Assembly (NCBI GenBank): GCA_902475445.1
Contig: CABRZN010000096.1
Span: 1-7,200 of the forward strand
Direction of reading: 5' to 3'
Source: an uncultured Collinsella sp.
Lineage (GTDB): Bacteria > Actinomycetota > Coriobacteriia > Coriobacteriales > Coriobacteriaceae
DNA: 7,200 bases
Made by a program: the position numbers and the translations under genes. Under the pieces are notes generated by a model. That model was given only the letters and a program-made list of their open reading frames with translations, ran no database searches and was not told the DNA's origin. Positions within the stretch are counted from its first letter, which is position 1. Each line of letters begins with the position of its first letter. This document shows positions 1 through 6,498 of this stretch, piece by piece.

Positions 1-134
1 CTGTAGCCGTTGCCCTGATAACTATCGTCATAGCCGTCATCGTAGCCGTAGTCGTCGTCCTGGCCATAACCCTGGTCGTAACCCTGCTGGCCGCCCAGGT
101 GCATCTTATTTTTAATCTCGTCAAGGAAGCCCAT
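1..134 (-). CDS. sepF: SepF cell-division protein, N-terminal fragment (runs off the window)
   Basis: Only the first 44 codons are present; the gene continues past position 1. The protein opens MGFLDEIKNKMHLGG, which matches the short amphipathic membrane-binding helix at the start of SepF (YlmF). It is followed by a low-complexity stretch rich in Tyr, Gly and Asp (residues 18-44: seven Tyr and many Asp), which fits the disordered linker before the SepF core domain. SepF anchors FtsZ filaments to the membrane and is the main anchor in actinobacteria, which lack FtsA. The start is ATG at 134-132, preceded by a GAGAGGA ribosome binding site (142-148) at normal spacing. It follows yggS after a 60-base gap, the usual ylmE-ylmF order. 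The FtsZ-binding core domain is outside the window, so the call rests on the N-terminus and gene order. Confidence 0.85.
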   Translation of the reverse strand, partial: MGFLDEIKNKMHLGGQQGYDQGYGQDDDYGYDDGYDDSYQGNGY

Positions 135-194
135 GGTTGTGTCCTCTCGCGGTTTAGTGCAGGCGCCCCGATAATCAGTGCGCACTTCAGAGCC

Positions 195-932
195 TTATTT
201 TACTGCAAACTCCGGGCTAAATACTACCCTGCCCAGGCGAACGAGCGTAGAGCCCTCCTCAAGGGCAGGCTCAAAGTCCTCGCTCATGCCGCAGGAAAGC
301 TCAGGCAGGTTCAAATCGGGATGCGCCGCCTCCAGCTCATCCCTCAGCTCACGAAGCCCCGCAAAGGTGCGGCGTGCCACATCCTTATTCCCCCGGGGCG
401 CCATAGTCATAAGCCCCTGTACGCAAATTCCCTCAAGTTCCGCAAGCTCACCCGCGGCGGCGCGAATCTCATCGGGCGAAAAGCCTCCCTTCGACTCCTC
501 ACCACTCACATTGACCTCGATGAGCACACGCTGGGGGCCGGCGAGCTCGCCTGCCTCAATCTTGCGGACAGCACGGCTCGAGATCGCCTGCGCCAGATGC
601 AGCGAACCCACCGAGTGAATCAGCTCGGCTGAGCCCAGCACCGCATTGATCTTATTGGTCTGCAGGTTGCCGATCATATCGAAGCGCACCTCGGGCAGCT
701 CCGGATGCTCCGCCAGACCCGTGAGCTTGCGAACCAGCTCCTGCGGGCGGTTCTCGGCAAAATGGCGATACCCCGCCTGGATGGCGGCAACAGTCTCATC
801 GACACCAACGGTCTTGGACACGGCAATGAGGCGCGCGGCGTCGTGGGGGCGGCCCGCGCGATCGAGCGCCGCATAAAATCGTTCCAGAATCTGCTCGCGG
901 CGAGCGCGCATCAAATCCAAATAGTTATCCAT
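195..932 (-). CDS. yggS: YggS/YlmE family PLP-binding protein (pyridoxal phosphate homeostasis)
   Basis: This is a 245-residue protein of the YggS/YlmE/PROSC family, cytosolic proteins with a bacterial alanine-racemase-like barrel that bind pyridoxal 5'-phosphate and keep free vitamin B6 and amino-acid pools in balance, with no firmly established catalytic reaction. The PLP lysine is K40 in LIAVSK. Other family landmarks are HFAENRPQE (58-66), DMIGNLQTNK (85-94), HSVGSL (106-111), IEVNVSGEESKGGF (138-151), GLMTMAP (173-179) and GMSEDFEPALEEGSTLVRLG (215-234), which carries the phosphate-binding segment. The frame stays open upstream to a GTG at 1016, but ATG at 932 is chosen. It has a GGAGG site 9 bases upstream, gives a normal family length and N-terminus, and the longer version would translate through a hairpin. 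Small departures such as LSCGMS in place of LSMGMS look tolerable. The gene lies just upstream of sepF, as in other Gram-positive division clusters. Confidence 0.95.
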   Translation of the reverse strand: MDNYLDLMRARREQILERFYAALDRAGRPHDAARLIAVSKTVGVDETVAAIQAGYRHFAENRPQELVRKLTGLAEHPELPEVRFDMIGNLQTNKINAVLGSAELIHSVGSLHLAQAISSRAVRKIEAGELAGPQRVLIEVNVSGEESKGGFSPDEIRAAAGELAELEGICVQGLMTMAPRGNKDVARRTFAGLRELRDELEAAHPDLNLPELSCGMSEDFEPALEEGSTLVRLGRVVFSPEFAVK

Positions 933-941
933 TGCTAATCG

Positions 942-946
942 CCTCC
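942..946 (-). promoter_or_regulatory. Ribosome binding site that fixes the yggS start
   Basis: The minus strand reads GGAGG here, 9 bases before the ATG at 932-930. This supports the internal ATG over the GTG at 1016, which would add 28 residues with no similarity to the family N-terminus. Confidence 0.8.
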
Positions 947-982
947 GCTGACAGCCAAACAAGTAGTCCCATGCTAACGCAA

Positions 983-1014
983 GAGCGCGGCCCCGCATGT
1001 GCAAGGCCGCGCTC
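983..1014 (-). terminator. Hairpin after phoU, probable terminator
   Basis: A perfect 10-bp inverted repeat, GAGCGCGGCC (983-992) and GGCCGCGCTC (1005-1014), encloses a 12-base loop. It lies 38 bases past the phoU stop and upstream of the yggS ribosome binding site. On the minus strand it is followed by TTGCGTT, a poor U-tract, so termination may be partial or assisted and some read-through into yggS-sepF is possible. The reverse direction offers no better T-run and has no gene to terminate nearby. Confidence 0.6.
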
Positions 1015-1051
1015 ACTTAGGTATTTACAATCTTTCGACGAACGGGGCTAC

Positions 1052-1909
1052 TTACTCCTCGTCGTCCTCGCCATCGTCCTCGTCCTCAAGATGATCGAGC
1101 AGGTAGCGAAGACCCTCGCTGACCTCGTTGGCGGGCACCTTGGCAACGTAGCGCGCGTCGACGGCGGGCCTCATGATAACACCCTCGCCCGAAGGCACGC
1201 GCATGCTCTCGAGCTCGTCCTCATCAGTGCGGGCGATATCGCCGGCGTTCATACGCTGACCAGTCAACAGGAAGGTCAGACGGCAAGCGGCATCGATGGA
1301 AATCGAAGCGATGCGATCGAGGTAGCGCGAAACCATGATGGCGCGGCGCAGGTCGTCATAGTTGCTGTCGTCGTCCATAAAGTCGCCCGTATCCATACGG
1401 TTAAAGGTGCGGAAGAACTTCTCGTAGGCAGCGTGCACTGGCTCGTCCTCGACGGCCAGGTTGCAGATGATGGACATATCATTGGTGACGAGCGCAGAAA
1501 GCGAAGAGCCCAGCACCTGGTAGACGGCCTCAGCCTCGGCCTCAACCGTGCCGACAAGCTCCTTGGGCAGCGAGATGTCGGCCTTGATCATATGACGCGT
1601 GGCGCGGCAAATCTGGCGAACCTTATCGGTCATGCGCTGCAGGTTAAAGTCGACGTAGATGATCGTCTGCAGCAAGCGGAAGTCGGAGGCGACCGGTGAC
1701 TGCGTGGCGATCAGGTTGTAGCAGACGGCCTCCAGGTTGGCGCAGCGCGCGTCAATCGAAAGCGTGCGCTTCTTGGTCTTGGTGGCGAGCTTGCGGTCGT
1801 CGGTCACATAGGCCTTCACGGCATCGTGGAGGGCCAGATCGACGGCCTCATAGATGCTCAGCATCTCGTGACGGGCCTCGACGAGCTGACGGGAAAACAG
1901 TTTGCGCAT
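1052..1909 (-). CDS. phoU: PhoU-family phosphate signalling protein with C-terminal extension
   Basis: This is a 285-residue, mostly helical protein. PhoU couples the Pst transporter to the Pho sensor kinase and represses the regulon when phosphate is plentiful. The two-repeat PhoU architecture is visible. Repeat one holds ARCANLEAVCYNLIATQSPVA followed by SDFRLL (54-80) and LQRMTDKVRQI (90-100). Repeat two holds DDLRRAIMVSRYLDRIASIS (185-204) and ends near FLLTG (213-217). The usual metal motif is E/D-x-x-x-D in each repeat; here the first reads Q91...D95 and the second D198...S202, so each has lost one acidic residue. Typical PhoU proteins end near residue 215-230, but this one continues about 68 residues and closes with the acidic tail LEDEDDGEDDEE. 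The start is ATG at 1909 with GGAG at 1916-1919. It is the last gene of the pst cluster, 92 bases after pstB, and is followed by a hairpin. The family is secure; normal signalling function is inferred. Confidence 0.9.
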   Translation of the reverse strand: MRKLFSRQLVEARHEMLSIYEAVDLALHDAVKAYVTDDRKLATKTKKRTLSIDARCANLEAVCYNLIATQSPVASDFRLLQTIIYVDFNLQRMTDKVRQICRATRHMIKADISLPKELVGTVEAEAEAVYQVLGSSLSALVTNDMSIICNLAVEDEPVHAAYEKFFRTFNRMDTGDFMDDDSNYDDLRRAIMVSRYLDRIASISIDAACRLTFLLTGQRMNAGDIARTDEDELESMRVPSGEGVIMRPAVDARYVAKVPANEVSEGLRYLLDHLEDEDDGEDDEE

Positions 1910-1963
1910 GGTTCACTCCAATCAGTTGGGTGCGGTCATGCCGCCCGCACAGTGAATACGCAC

Positions 1964-1994
1964 CGGACTAGGTCCGATCGGCTTGGGACTAGTC
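1964..1994 (-). other. Competing hairpins in the pstB-phoU gap
   Basis: The 92-base gap between pstB and phoU (1910-2001) holds two overlapping inverted repeats. The longer pairs GACTAGGTCC (1966-1975) with GGACTAGTC (1986-1994), nine pairs with one bulged base around a 10-base loop. The shorter pairs CGGAC (1964-1968) with GTCCG (1972-1976) around a 3-base loop and uses the same bases, so the two cannot form together. No T-run follows on the minus strand, so this is not a standard intrinsic terminator. It could be an RNA-processing or attenuation element that lowers phoU relative to pstB. That role is inference. Confidence 0.4.
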
Positions 1995-2001
1995 GCACCG
2001 A

Positions 2002-2805
<804 letters not shown>

Positions 2806-2817
2806 GGGACTCCTTAA

Positions 2818-3723
2818 CTAGCGACGCTTGCGCGACAGGAAGCGCGCAAACAGGTTGAAGGCCAGAATGATCACCATCAGCAAGAGCGCGGTGCCGTAGG
2901 CTGCGTTCATGTTGATGCCGTCGTTGGCAAGCAGGTACAGGTGAACCGTCATGGGGCGGCCGGAATCGAGCGGCGAAATAGGTAGATTGATGGCTTGGCC
3001 CATGGTGTAGAGCACCACCGCGGTCTCGCCAATGGCGCGGCCGATGGCGAGGACGATGCCCGTGGCAATACGGCCAAAGGCAGAGGGAAGCACAATCTTG
3101 GAGACAACCTGCCACTTGGTGGCGCCCAGGCCGTACGCGCCCCAACGGATATAGCGCGGGACGGCGCGAATGGCCTCTTCGGTGGTGCGCATGACGATGG
3201 GAAGCATCAAGAGCGCGAGCGCCAGAGCGGCCGAGACCATCGAAAGGCCCAGGCCCATGGCCTCGACAAACAAGGCGTAGCCAAACAGGCCCATAACGAT
3301 GGAGGGCACCGAGGCCAAAGCGTCAGCAGCGTAGCGAATGAGCTCGACGACCTTGCCCTGCTTGGCGTACTCGGCCAGATAGACGGCTGCCAGCACAGCA
3401 ATCGGCGTGCAGATAAGCATGGCGAGCGCCGTCACATAGACGGTCGAGACGATCGTGGGCCAAATTCCGCCCTCGGCGTTGACGCCCTGGGGCCAACCGA
3501 AGATAAAGTCGAGCGAGATATGCGGCAGGCCGTTAATGACCACATAGGCAATGATAGCGACAAGCACCAGCGTGGTGATGTATGCCGCGGCACGGAACAC
3601 GCCAAGCATGATCTTGTTGGACAGGTCCTTGTTGATGCGGCCCTTCTTGCCATGGGAAAGGGCACGCTTGATGCGGTCGCGCGACGAGGTCGTATCGACC
3701 GTCGTGTCAACGGAATCGGACAT
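2818..3723 (-). CDS. pstA: Phosphate ABC transporter permease PstA
   Basis: This 301-residue inner-membrane protein is one half of the phosphate channel. A charged cytoplasmic N-terminus of about 45 residues precedes roughly six membrane segments, near residues 46-64, 94-117, 138-157, 160-178, 219-240 and 275-295. The EAA loop that contacts PstB is clear: GAYGLGATKWQVVSKIVLPS at 195-214, followed by GRAIGETA (228-235), a permease signature shared by PstA and PstC. The assignment as PstA rather than PstC comes from its position just before pstB and from features such as VNAEGGIWPTIVST (81-94), which resembles PstA. The start is ATG at 3723 with a GGGGG-rich ribosome binding site six bases upstream. 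Only three bases separate it from the pstC stop, so translation is probably coupled. The length is near the family norm of about 280-300. Confidence 0.96.
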   Translation of the reverse strand: MSDSVDTTVDTTSSRDRIKRALSHGKKGRINKDLSNKIMLGVFRAAAYITTLVLVAIIAYVVINGLPHISLDFIFGWPQGVNAEGGIWPTIVSTVYVTALAMLICTPIAVLAAVYLAEYAKQGKVVELIRYAADALASVPSIVMGLFGYALFVEAMGLGLSMVSAALALALLMLPIVMRTTEEAIRAVPRYIRWGAYGLGATKWQVVSKIVLPSAFGRIATGIVLAIGRAIGETAVVLYTMGQAINLPISPLDSGRPMTVHLYLLANDGINMNAAYGTALLLMVIILAFNLFARFLSRKRR

Positions 3724-3726
3724 AGC

Positions 3727-4653
3727 CTACCCCCTCTTCTTCTTGGAAATCAGACGGACGATGCCCACCAGCGTGGCGGAGATGATAAACAGGACCACGC
3801 CCATGCCGAACAGCGCCGAGCGGTGCAGACCCGAGGAATAGCTCATGTCGAGCGCGATCTGGCTCGTGAGCGTCGAGATGGGGCTCGCAATGCTGTCGGG
3901 AATAACCGGGGCGTTACCCACGACCATGAGCACGGCCATGGTCTCGCCGATGGCACGGCCCATACCCAGCACGATGGCATCCACGATACCCAGCTTGGCG
4001 GCAGGTAGCACGACCTTATAGATGGTCTGCCACTTAGTAGCACCCATGGCATACGATGCCTCGCGAATACCCATGGGAATGGAATTGAGGGCATCGATGG
4101 TGAGCGTGGTGATGGTAGGGACGATCATGATGGCAAGCACGAACCACGCCGTCAGCGCACCAAAACCAAGACCACCGGTCAGTTGCGCGATAAACGGACG
4201 GATGATGATCATGCCAAAGAAGCCATAGATGATAGAAGGGATGCCGGCCAACAGGTCAACGGCAGGGCTGATGAGCTTGCGCACGCGCTTGCTGGCGATC
4301 TCGACCAGATACACGGCCGTGCCCACGCCTAGGGGCACACCCATGGCGAGCGCACCGACGGTCACCAGACCCGAGCCGGCAAGCAGCGACACGATGCCGT
4401 AGTGGCCCTCAGAGGGCGCCCACGTAAAGCTAAAGAAGTCCGCCAGACCGATGTCGGTAAAGACGGGCAGCGCCGAGTACGTGGTAAAGACAAAAATCAG
4501 GATGACGGTAACAACCGCCAAGAACGCGCAGGCAAAGAAAATCCACTGCAGCGCCTTCTCCTTGATATAGGTGCTGCGCGATACGAGCGCCAGCTCGCGC
4601 TTCTTGGGCGCCTGAGCATTCTGCTCAGTCTGGGAGTTTTCCTGTGCTTCCAT
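3727..4653 (-). CDS. pstC: Phosphate ABC transporter permease PstC
   Basis: With the start chosen here this is a 308-residue membrane permease that pairs with PstA. A Gln/Glu-rich, then basic, cytoplasmic N-terminus (1-33) is followed by a first membrane segment at about 36-57, and further segments near 88-117, 134-151, 165-186, 220-240 and 280-300. FFSFTWAPSEGHYGIVSLLA (73-92) is the usual PstC motif after the first segment. The EAA loop is EASYAMGATKWQTIYKVVLP (198-217), followed by GRAIGETMAVLMVVGN. The frame also has a GTG at 4662-4660 that would overlap pstS by eight bases, but that codon lies inside the AAGGGGAG ribosome binding site. The ATG at 4653-4651 sits eight bases after that site and one base after the pstS stop, so it is preferred. 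The product is three residues shorter than with the GTG. Confidence 0.96.
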   Translation of the reverse strand: MEAQENSQTEQNAQAPKKRELALVSRSTYIKEKALQWIFFACAFLAVVTVILIFVFTTYSALPVFTDIGLADFFSFTWAPSEGHYGIVSLLAGSGLVTVGALAMGVPLGVGTAVYLVEIASKRVRKLISPAVDLLAGIPSIIYGFFGMIIIRPFIAQLTGGLGFGALTAWFVLAIMIVPTITTLTIDALNSIPMGIREASYAMGATKWQTIYKVVLPAAKLGIVDAIVLGMGRAIGETMAVLMVVGNAPVIPDSIASPISTLTSQIALDMSYSSGLHRSALFGMGVVLFIISATLVGIVRLISKKKRG

Positions 4654-4654
4654 G

Positions 4655-5491
4655 CTACTCACTCCCCTTCTCGTCGTTGGTGACGGGAATAAAGCCCGCC
4701 TCGCGAATCTGCTTGTCCATCTTTTCGGACGTCACGTAGTCGATGTAATCCTGCGCCTGCTGCGAAGGCGCACCCTTCACAAAGAAGTAAAGGTCGCGCG
4801 AGATGGGATAGCCGCCACTCGCGACCGTCTTCTCGGACGCCTCAACATGATTGACCGAGACGGCCTTGACCGAGGTCTTGGCGTTGAGGCTATCGACGAA
4901 GCCCAGCGAAATGTAGCCGATAGCCCCGCGCGAACGAGATACCACGTCGCGCACCTGGCCCGTGCCCGAAAGAACGGCGGAGCGGCGATCGAACGGGGTG
5001 CCGTCCATCACGATGGTGCGGAAGGCTTCACGCGTGCCAGATGCCTCGTCTCGGTTGATAACCTGAATCCTCAGGTCCTCGCCACCGACTTCTTTCCAGT
5101 TGGTGATCTTGCCGGCATAGATATCGCGGAGCTGCTCGGTCGAGAGGTTATCGACGGGGTTGTCTTCGTTCACGATGACCGCGATACCGTCGTGGGCGAT
5201 GACGATGGGAGTCAGGCCCAGATCCTGTTCGTCGGCATTGAGTCCACGGGAGGAGCTGGCGATATCGGCCGTGCCAGCGCTGACGGCTTCGATGCCAGCG
5301 GAAGAGCCCAAACCGGAAACGAGCACGTCGATGCCGGTCTCCTCCTTAAAGCCCTCTGCCGCAATTTCGGCGATAGGAAGGCAGGTCGTGGAGCCGGCCA
5401 CGGTAATGGAAGAGGTAGAAGATCCCGAAGAACAGGCGCACAGCGTAAGCGTAAGCACAGCGGCGCTCAGGACCGATACGATCTTTCTCAT
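4655..5491 (-). CDS. pstS: Phosphate-binding lipoprotein PstS
   Basis: This 278-residue extracytoplasmic binding protein captures phosphate for PstCAB. The N-terminus is a lipoprotein signal: MRK, a hydrophobic stretch and the lipobox LCAC, with C20 the likely lipidated residue, followed by a Ser-rich spacer. Phosphate-pocket motifs of the family are present: AGSTT (32-36), SGLGSSAGIEAVSAGTADIA (59-78) leading into SSSR (79-82), and NRDEASGTREAF (146-157). RSRGAIGYISLGFV (186-199) is another conserved block. The length fits the shorter Gram-positive PstS group. The ATG overlaps the pgeF stop in the sequence ATGA (5491-5488). Upstream bases show only a weak GGCG-type ribosome binding site, so translation is probably coupled to pgeF. 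No other in-frame ATG would keep the signal peptide. Confidence 0.97.
   Translation of the reverse strand: MRKIVSVLSAAVLTLTLCACSSGSSTSSITVAGSTTCLPIAEIAAEGFKEETGIDVLVSGLGSSAGIEAVSAGTADIASSSRGLNADEQDLGLTPIVIAHDGIAVIVNEDNPVDNLSTEQLRDIYAGKITNWKEVGGEDLRIQVINRDEASGTREAFRTIVMDGTPFDRRSAVLSGTGQVRDVVSRSRGAIGYISLGFVDSLNAKTSVKAVSVNHVEASEKTVASGGYPISRDLYFFVKGAPSQQAQDYIDYVTSEKMDKQIREAGFIPVTNDEKGSE
4662..4669 (-). promoter_or_regulatory. Ribosome binding site that fixes the pstC start
   Basis: The minus strand reads AAGGGGAG, eight bases before the ATG at 4653-4651. The alternative GTG start at 4662-4660 overlaps the last base of this site and so cannot easily be served by it. The site lies inside the last codons of pstS. 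Confidence 0.7.
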
Positions 5492-6288
5492 AGCATCACG
5501 CCGATCGCAGCATGGCGCCCACAGGTGCCGTCCTCGTTACGGTAGGAATAAAAGCGGTCGTTCTGACGCACAGTCGAAAGCTGGGTATCCACGATATTAT
5601 CCGCGTCCACACCGGCATCTACCAGCGCCTCACAAATGGCAGCGGAAAGATCGAGCATGCGAGAGGCACTCGCATCGATGCAAGAGAACTCGACGGCAAA
5701 GCGATCCATGAGTTCCTGGGATACCTCATATTCGTCAGCCAAGATATGGGGGCCGATATAGGCGGAAACGTCGCTCGCATCGCAGCCGGCAGCATCGCAA
5801 AGCGCCTGGCACGCCTTGGCAGAAATACGTGCAATCGTGCCCTTCCAACCGGAGTGCACCACGGCAAATCCGCCAGGGGCCACCAGCACCACGGGAACGC
5901 AGTCGGCAAAGCAGAGCAGCACGGGCACGTCATGGGCCGTACAGACGATGGCATCGCAGCCCTCGGCAATCTGCTCGCGAACAGCCTCAAGATCGTCGGC
6001 GCCGTTCGAAGTCACCGTAACGATATGGTCACCATGTACCTGATTGGGCACGAGCAGATTATGCTCGCACTCAGTGGCGCCCATAGCTTCGAGCGCTCGA
6101 CGACGATTTTCTTGAACAGCAAAGGGGTCATCGCCTACATGCGAGCCCAGGTTGAGCGAGGAGTACGCATCTTCAGAAACGCCACCGGTGCGCTCGGTAA
6201 AGGCAAAGCGGACATCGGATGTCGCGCCCTCCACCAACGTAACTCCATCATGGTCGACACGCGAAACGTTGTCCGCACGTGCTGCCAT
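5488..6288 (-). CDS. pgeF: PgeF/YlmD multicopper-oxidase-like (laccase-domain) enzyme
   Basis: This is a 266-residue cytosolic protein of the YfiH/YlmD/LACC1 family, long annotated as polyphenol oxidase or laccase. Characterised members act on purine nucleosides (phosphorolysis and deamination of adenosine), and E. coli PgeF prevents misincorporation of serine into peptidoglycan. The active-site residues are present: H85 in NQVHGD, C130 in FADCVPV and H145 in VVHSGWKGT. FTERTGGVS (30-38), LNLGSHVGDD (45-54), YIGPHI (177-182) and FYSYRNEDGTCGRHAA (246-261) are family blocks. The frame extends to a GTG at 6309, but ATG at 6288 has a full AGGAGG site seven bases upstream, and the GTG would put that site inside the gene. 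It follows ftsZ, as ylmD does in many Gram-positive bacteria, but a terminator separates them. Its stop overlaps pstS, so it probably heads the pst operon. The substrate in this organism is not known. Confidence 0.95.
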   Translation of the reverse strand: MAARADNVSRVDHDGVTLVEGATSDVRFAFTERTGGVSEDAYSSLNLGSHVGDDPFAVQENRRRALEAMGATECEHNLLVPNQVHGDHIVTVTSNGADDLEAVREQIAEGCDAIVCTAHDVPVLLCFADCVPVVLVAPGGFAVVHSGWKGTIARISAKACQALCDAAGCDASDVSAYIGPHILADEYEVSQELMDRFAVEFSCIDASASRMLDLSAAICEALVDAGVDADNIVDTQLSTVRQNDRFYSYRNEDGTCGRHAAIGVML

Positions 6289-6295
6289 ACTAAAG

Positions 6296-6301
6296 CCTCC
6301 T
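6296..6301 (-). promoter_or_regulatory. Ribosome binding site that fixes the pgeF start
   Basis: The minus strand reads AGGAGG, seven bases before the ATG at 6288-6286. It is the strongest such site in the window and rules against the GTG at 6309. Confidence 0.85.
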
Positions 6302-6315
6302 AATAACACAAGTAC

Positions 6316-6330
6316 CGCGGCGTCGCCGCG
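6316..6330 (-). other. GC-only hairpin in the pgeF leader
   Basis: CGCGGC (6316-6321) and GCCGCG (6325-6330) form a six-pair all-GC stem around a three-base loop, 14 bases upstream of the AGGAGG site. If transcription starts just after the TATAAA at 6345-6340, this hairpin would lie near the 5' end of the mRNA, where such stems often protect transcripts. No T-run follows on the minus strand, so it is unlikely to be a terminator. Confidence 0.45.
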
Positions 6331-6339
6331 CAGTCCGCG

Positions 6340-6368
6340 TTTATACGGCTGTCATACTTCTTTAAAAG
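6340..6368 (-). promoter_or_regulatory. Candidate promoter for pgeF-pst
   Basis: The minus strand has TATAAA (6345-6340), five of six matches to the -10 consensus, about 50 bases before the pgeF start codon. At 17-base spacing the -35 position reads CTTTTA (6368-6363), a poor match, as expected for an activator-dependent promoter. A second possible -10, TATCCT at 6372-6367, would put the 11-bp repeats (6392-6409) over its -35 region. A promoter somewhere in this gap is required because a terminator lies upstream; which hexamer is used is uncertain. Confidence 0.4.
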
Positions 6369-6391
6369 GATACCCGCAGCGGTAGGGACCA

Positions 6392-6409
6392 AACGTAAAG
6401 GGAACGTAA
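6392..6409 (-). promoter_or_regulatory. PHO-box-like direct repeat
   Basis: TTACGTT occurs twice on the minus strand (6409-6403 and 6398-6392) with an exact 11-base period and a four-base spacer. PhoB/PhoP response regulators bind direct repeats of 11-base period, so a site like this upstream of a pst operon is a reasonable PHO-box candidate. The units differ from the textbook motifs of E. coli, Bacillus and Streptomyces, and only two clear units are seen. No PhoP/PhoR genes are in the window. Confidence 0.45.
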
Positions 6410-6424
6410 GGAGATTGGAGGCTT

Positions 6425-6438
6425 TCGTTTACAAACGA
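6425..6438. repeat. 14-bp dyad between the ftsZ terminator and the pgeF promoter
   Basis: TCGTTT (6425-6430) and AAACGA (6433-6438) are perfect inverted repeats around a two-base centre. The spacing is too tight for a good RNA hairpin but fits a dimeric DNA-binding protein. It lies 15 bases upstream of the 11-bp direct repeats and directly beside the end of the ftsZ terminator T-tract. An operator role is speculative. Confidence 0.35.
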
Positions 6439-6439
6439 G

Positions 6440-6476
6440 AAACAAAACGGGGTGCATCCAAATGGACACACCCCGT
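6440..6476 (-). terminator. Intrinsic terminator of ftsZ
   Basis: A perfect 8-bp stem, ACGGGGTG (6447-6454) with CACCCCGT (6469-6476), continues through a symmetric CA/CA internal loop into TCC/GGA pairs and a four-base loop. On the minus strand it is followed at once by TTTGTTT (6446-6440). It starts 22 bases past the ftsZ stop. This is the clearest rho-independent terminator in the window, and it separates ftsZ from pgeF. Confidence 0.88.
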
Positions 6477-6498
6477 GCAGGTCGTTGAGAAAAACGAA

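Noticed and set aside
177..186. AGTGCGCACT palindrome in the yggS-sepF gap
   Set aside because: It is a self-complementary 10-mer without a loop, T-run or repeat elsewhere, so there is no support for an operator or terminator.
933..1016. 28-residue N-terminal extension of yggS from GTG at 1016
   Set aside because: It would translate across the 983-1014 hairpin, has no ribosome binding site noted and does not resemble the family; GGAGG at 942-946 serves the ATG at 932.
932..1699. Plus-strand open frame opposite phoU and the phoU-yggS gap
   Set aside because: No domain is recognisable and its composition is that of an antisense shadow; phoU on the minus strand explains the coding signal.
2995..4008. 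Long plus-strand open frame (337 codons) opposite pstA and pstC
   Set aside because: It is the codon-bias shadow of two permease genes. Its translation is full of His, Arg, Asp and Gly with no recognisable domain, while the minus strand encodes clear PstA and PstC.
4652..5545. Plus-strand open frame (297 codons) opposite pstS
   Set aside because: It covers pstS and crosses its junction with pgeF, shows no family motifs, and the opposite strand has a complete lipoprotein with phosphate-binding motifs.
6289..6309. Longer pgeF start at GTG 6309
   Set aside because: The added codons contain the AGGAGG that is correctly spaced for the ATG at 6288.
6348..6354. CTGTCAT on the plus strand, identical to one half of the E. 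coli PHO box
   Set aside because: No second half lies at the 11-base period, and it falls between the candidate -35 and -10; a single 7-mer is easily chance.
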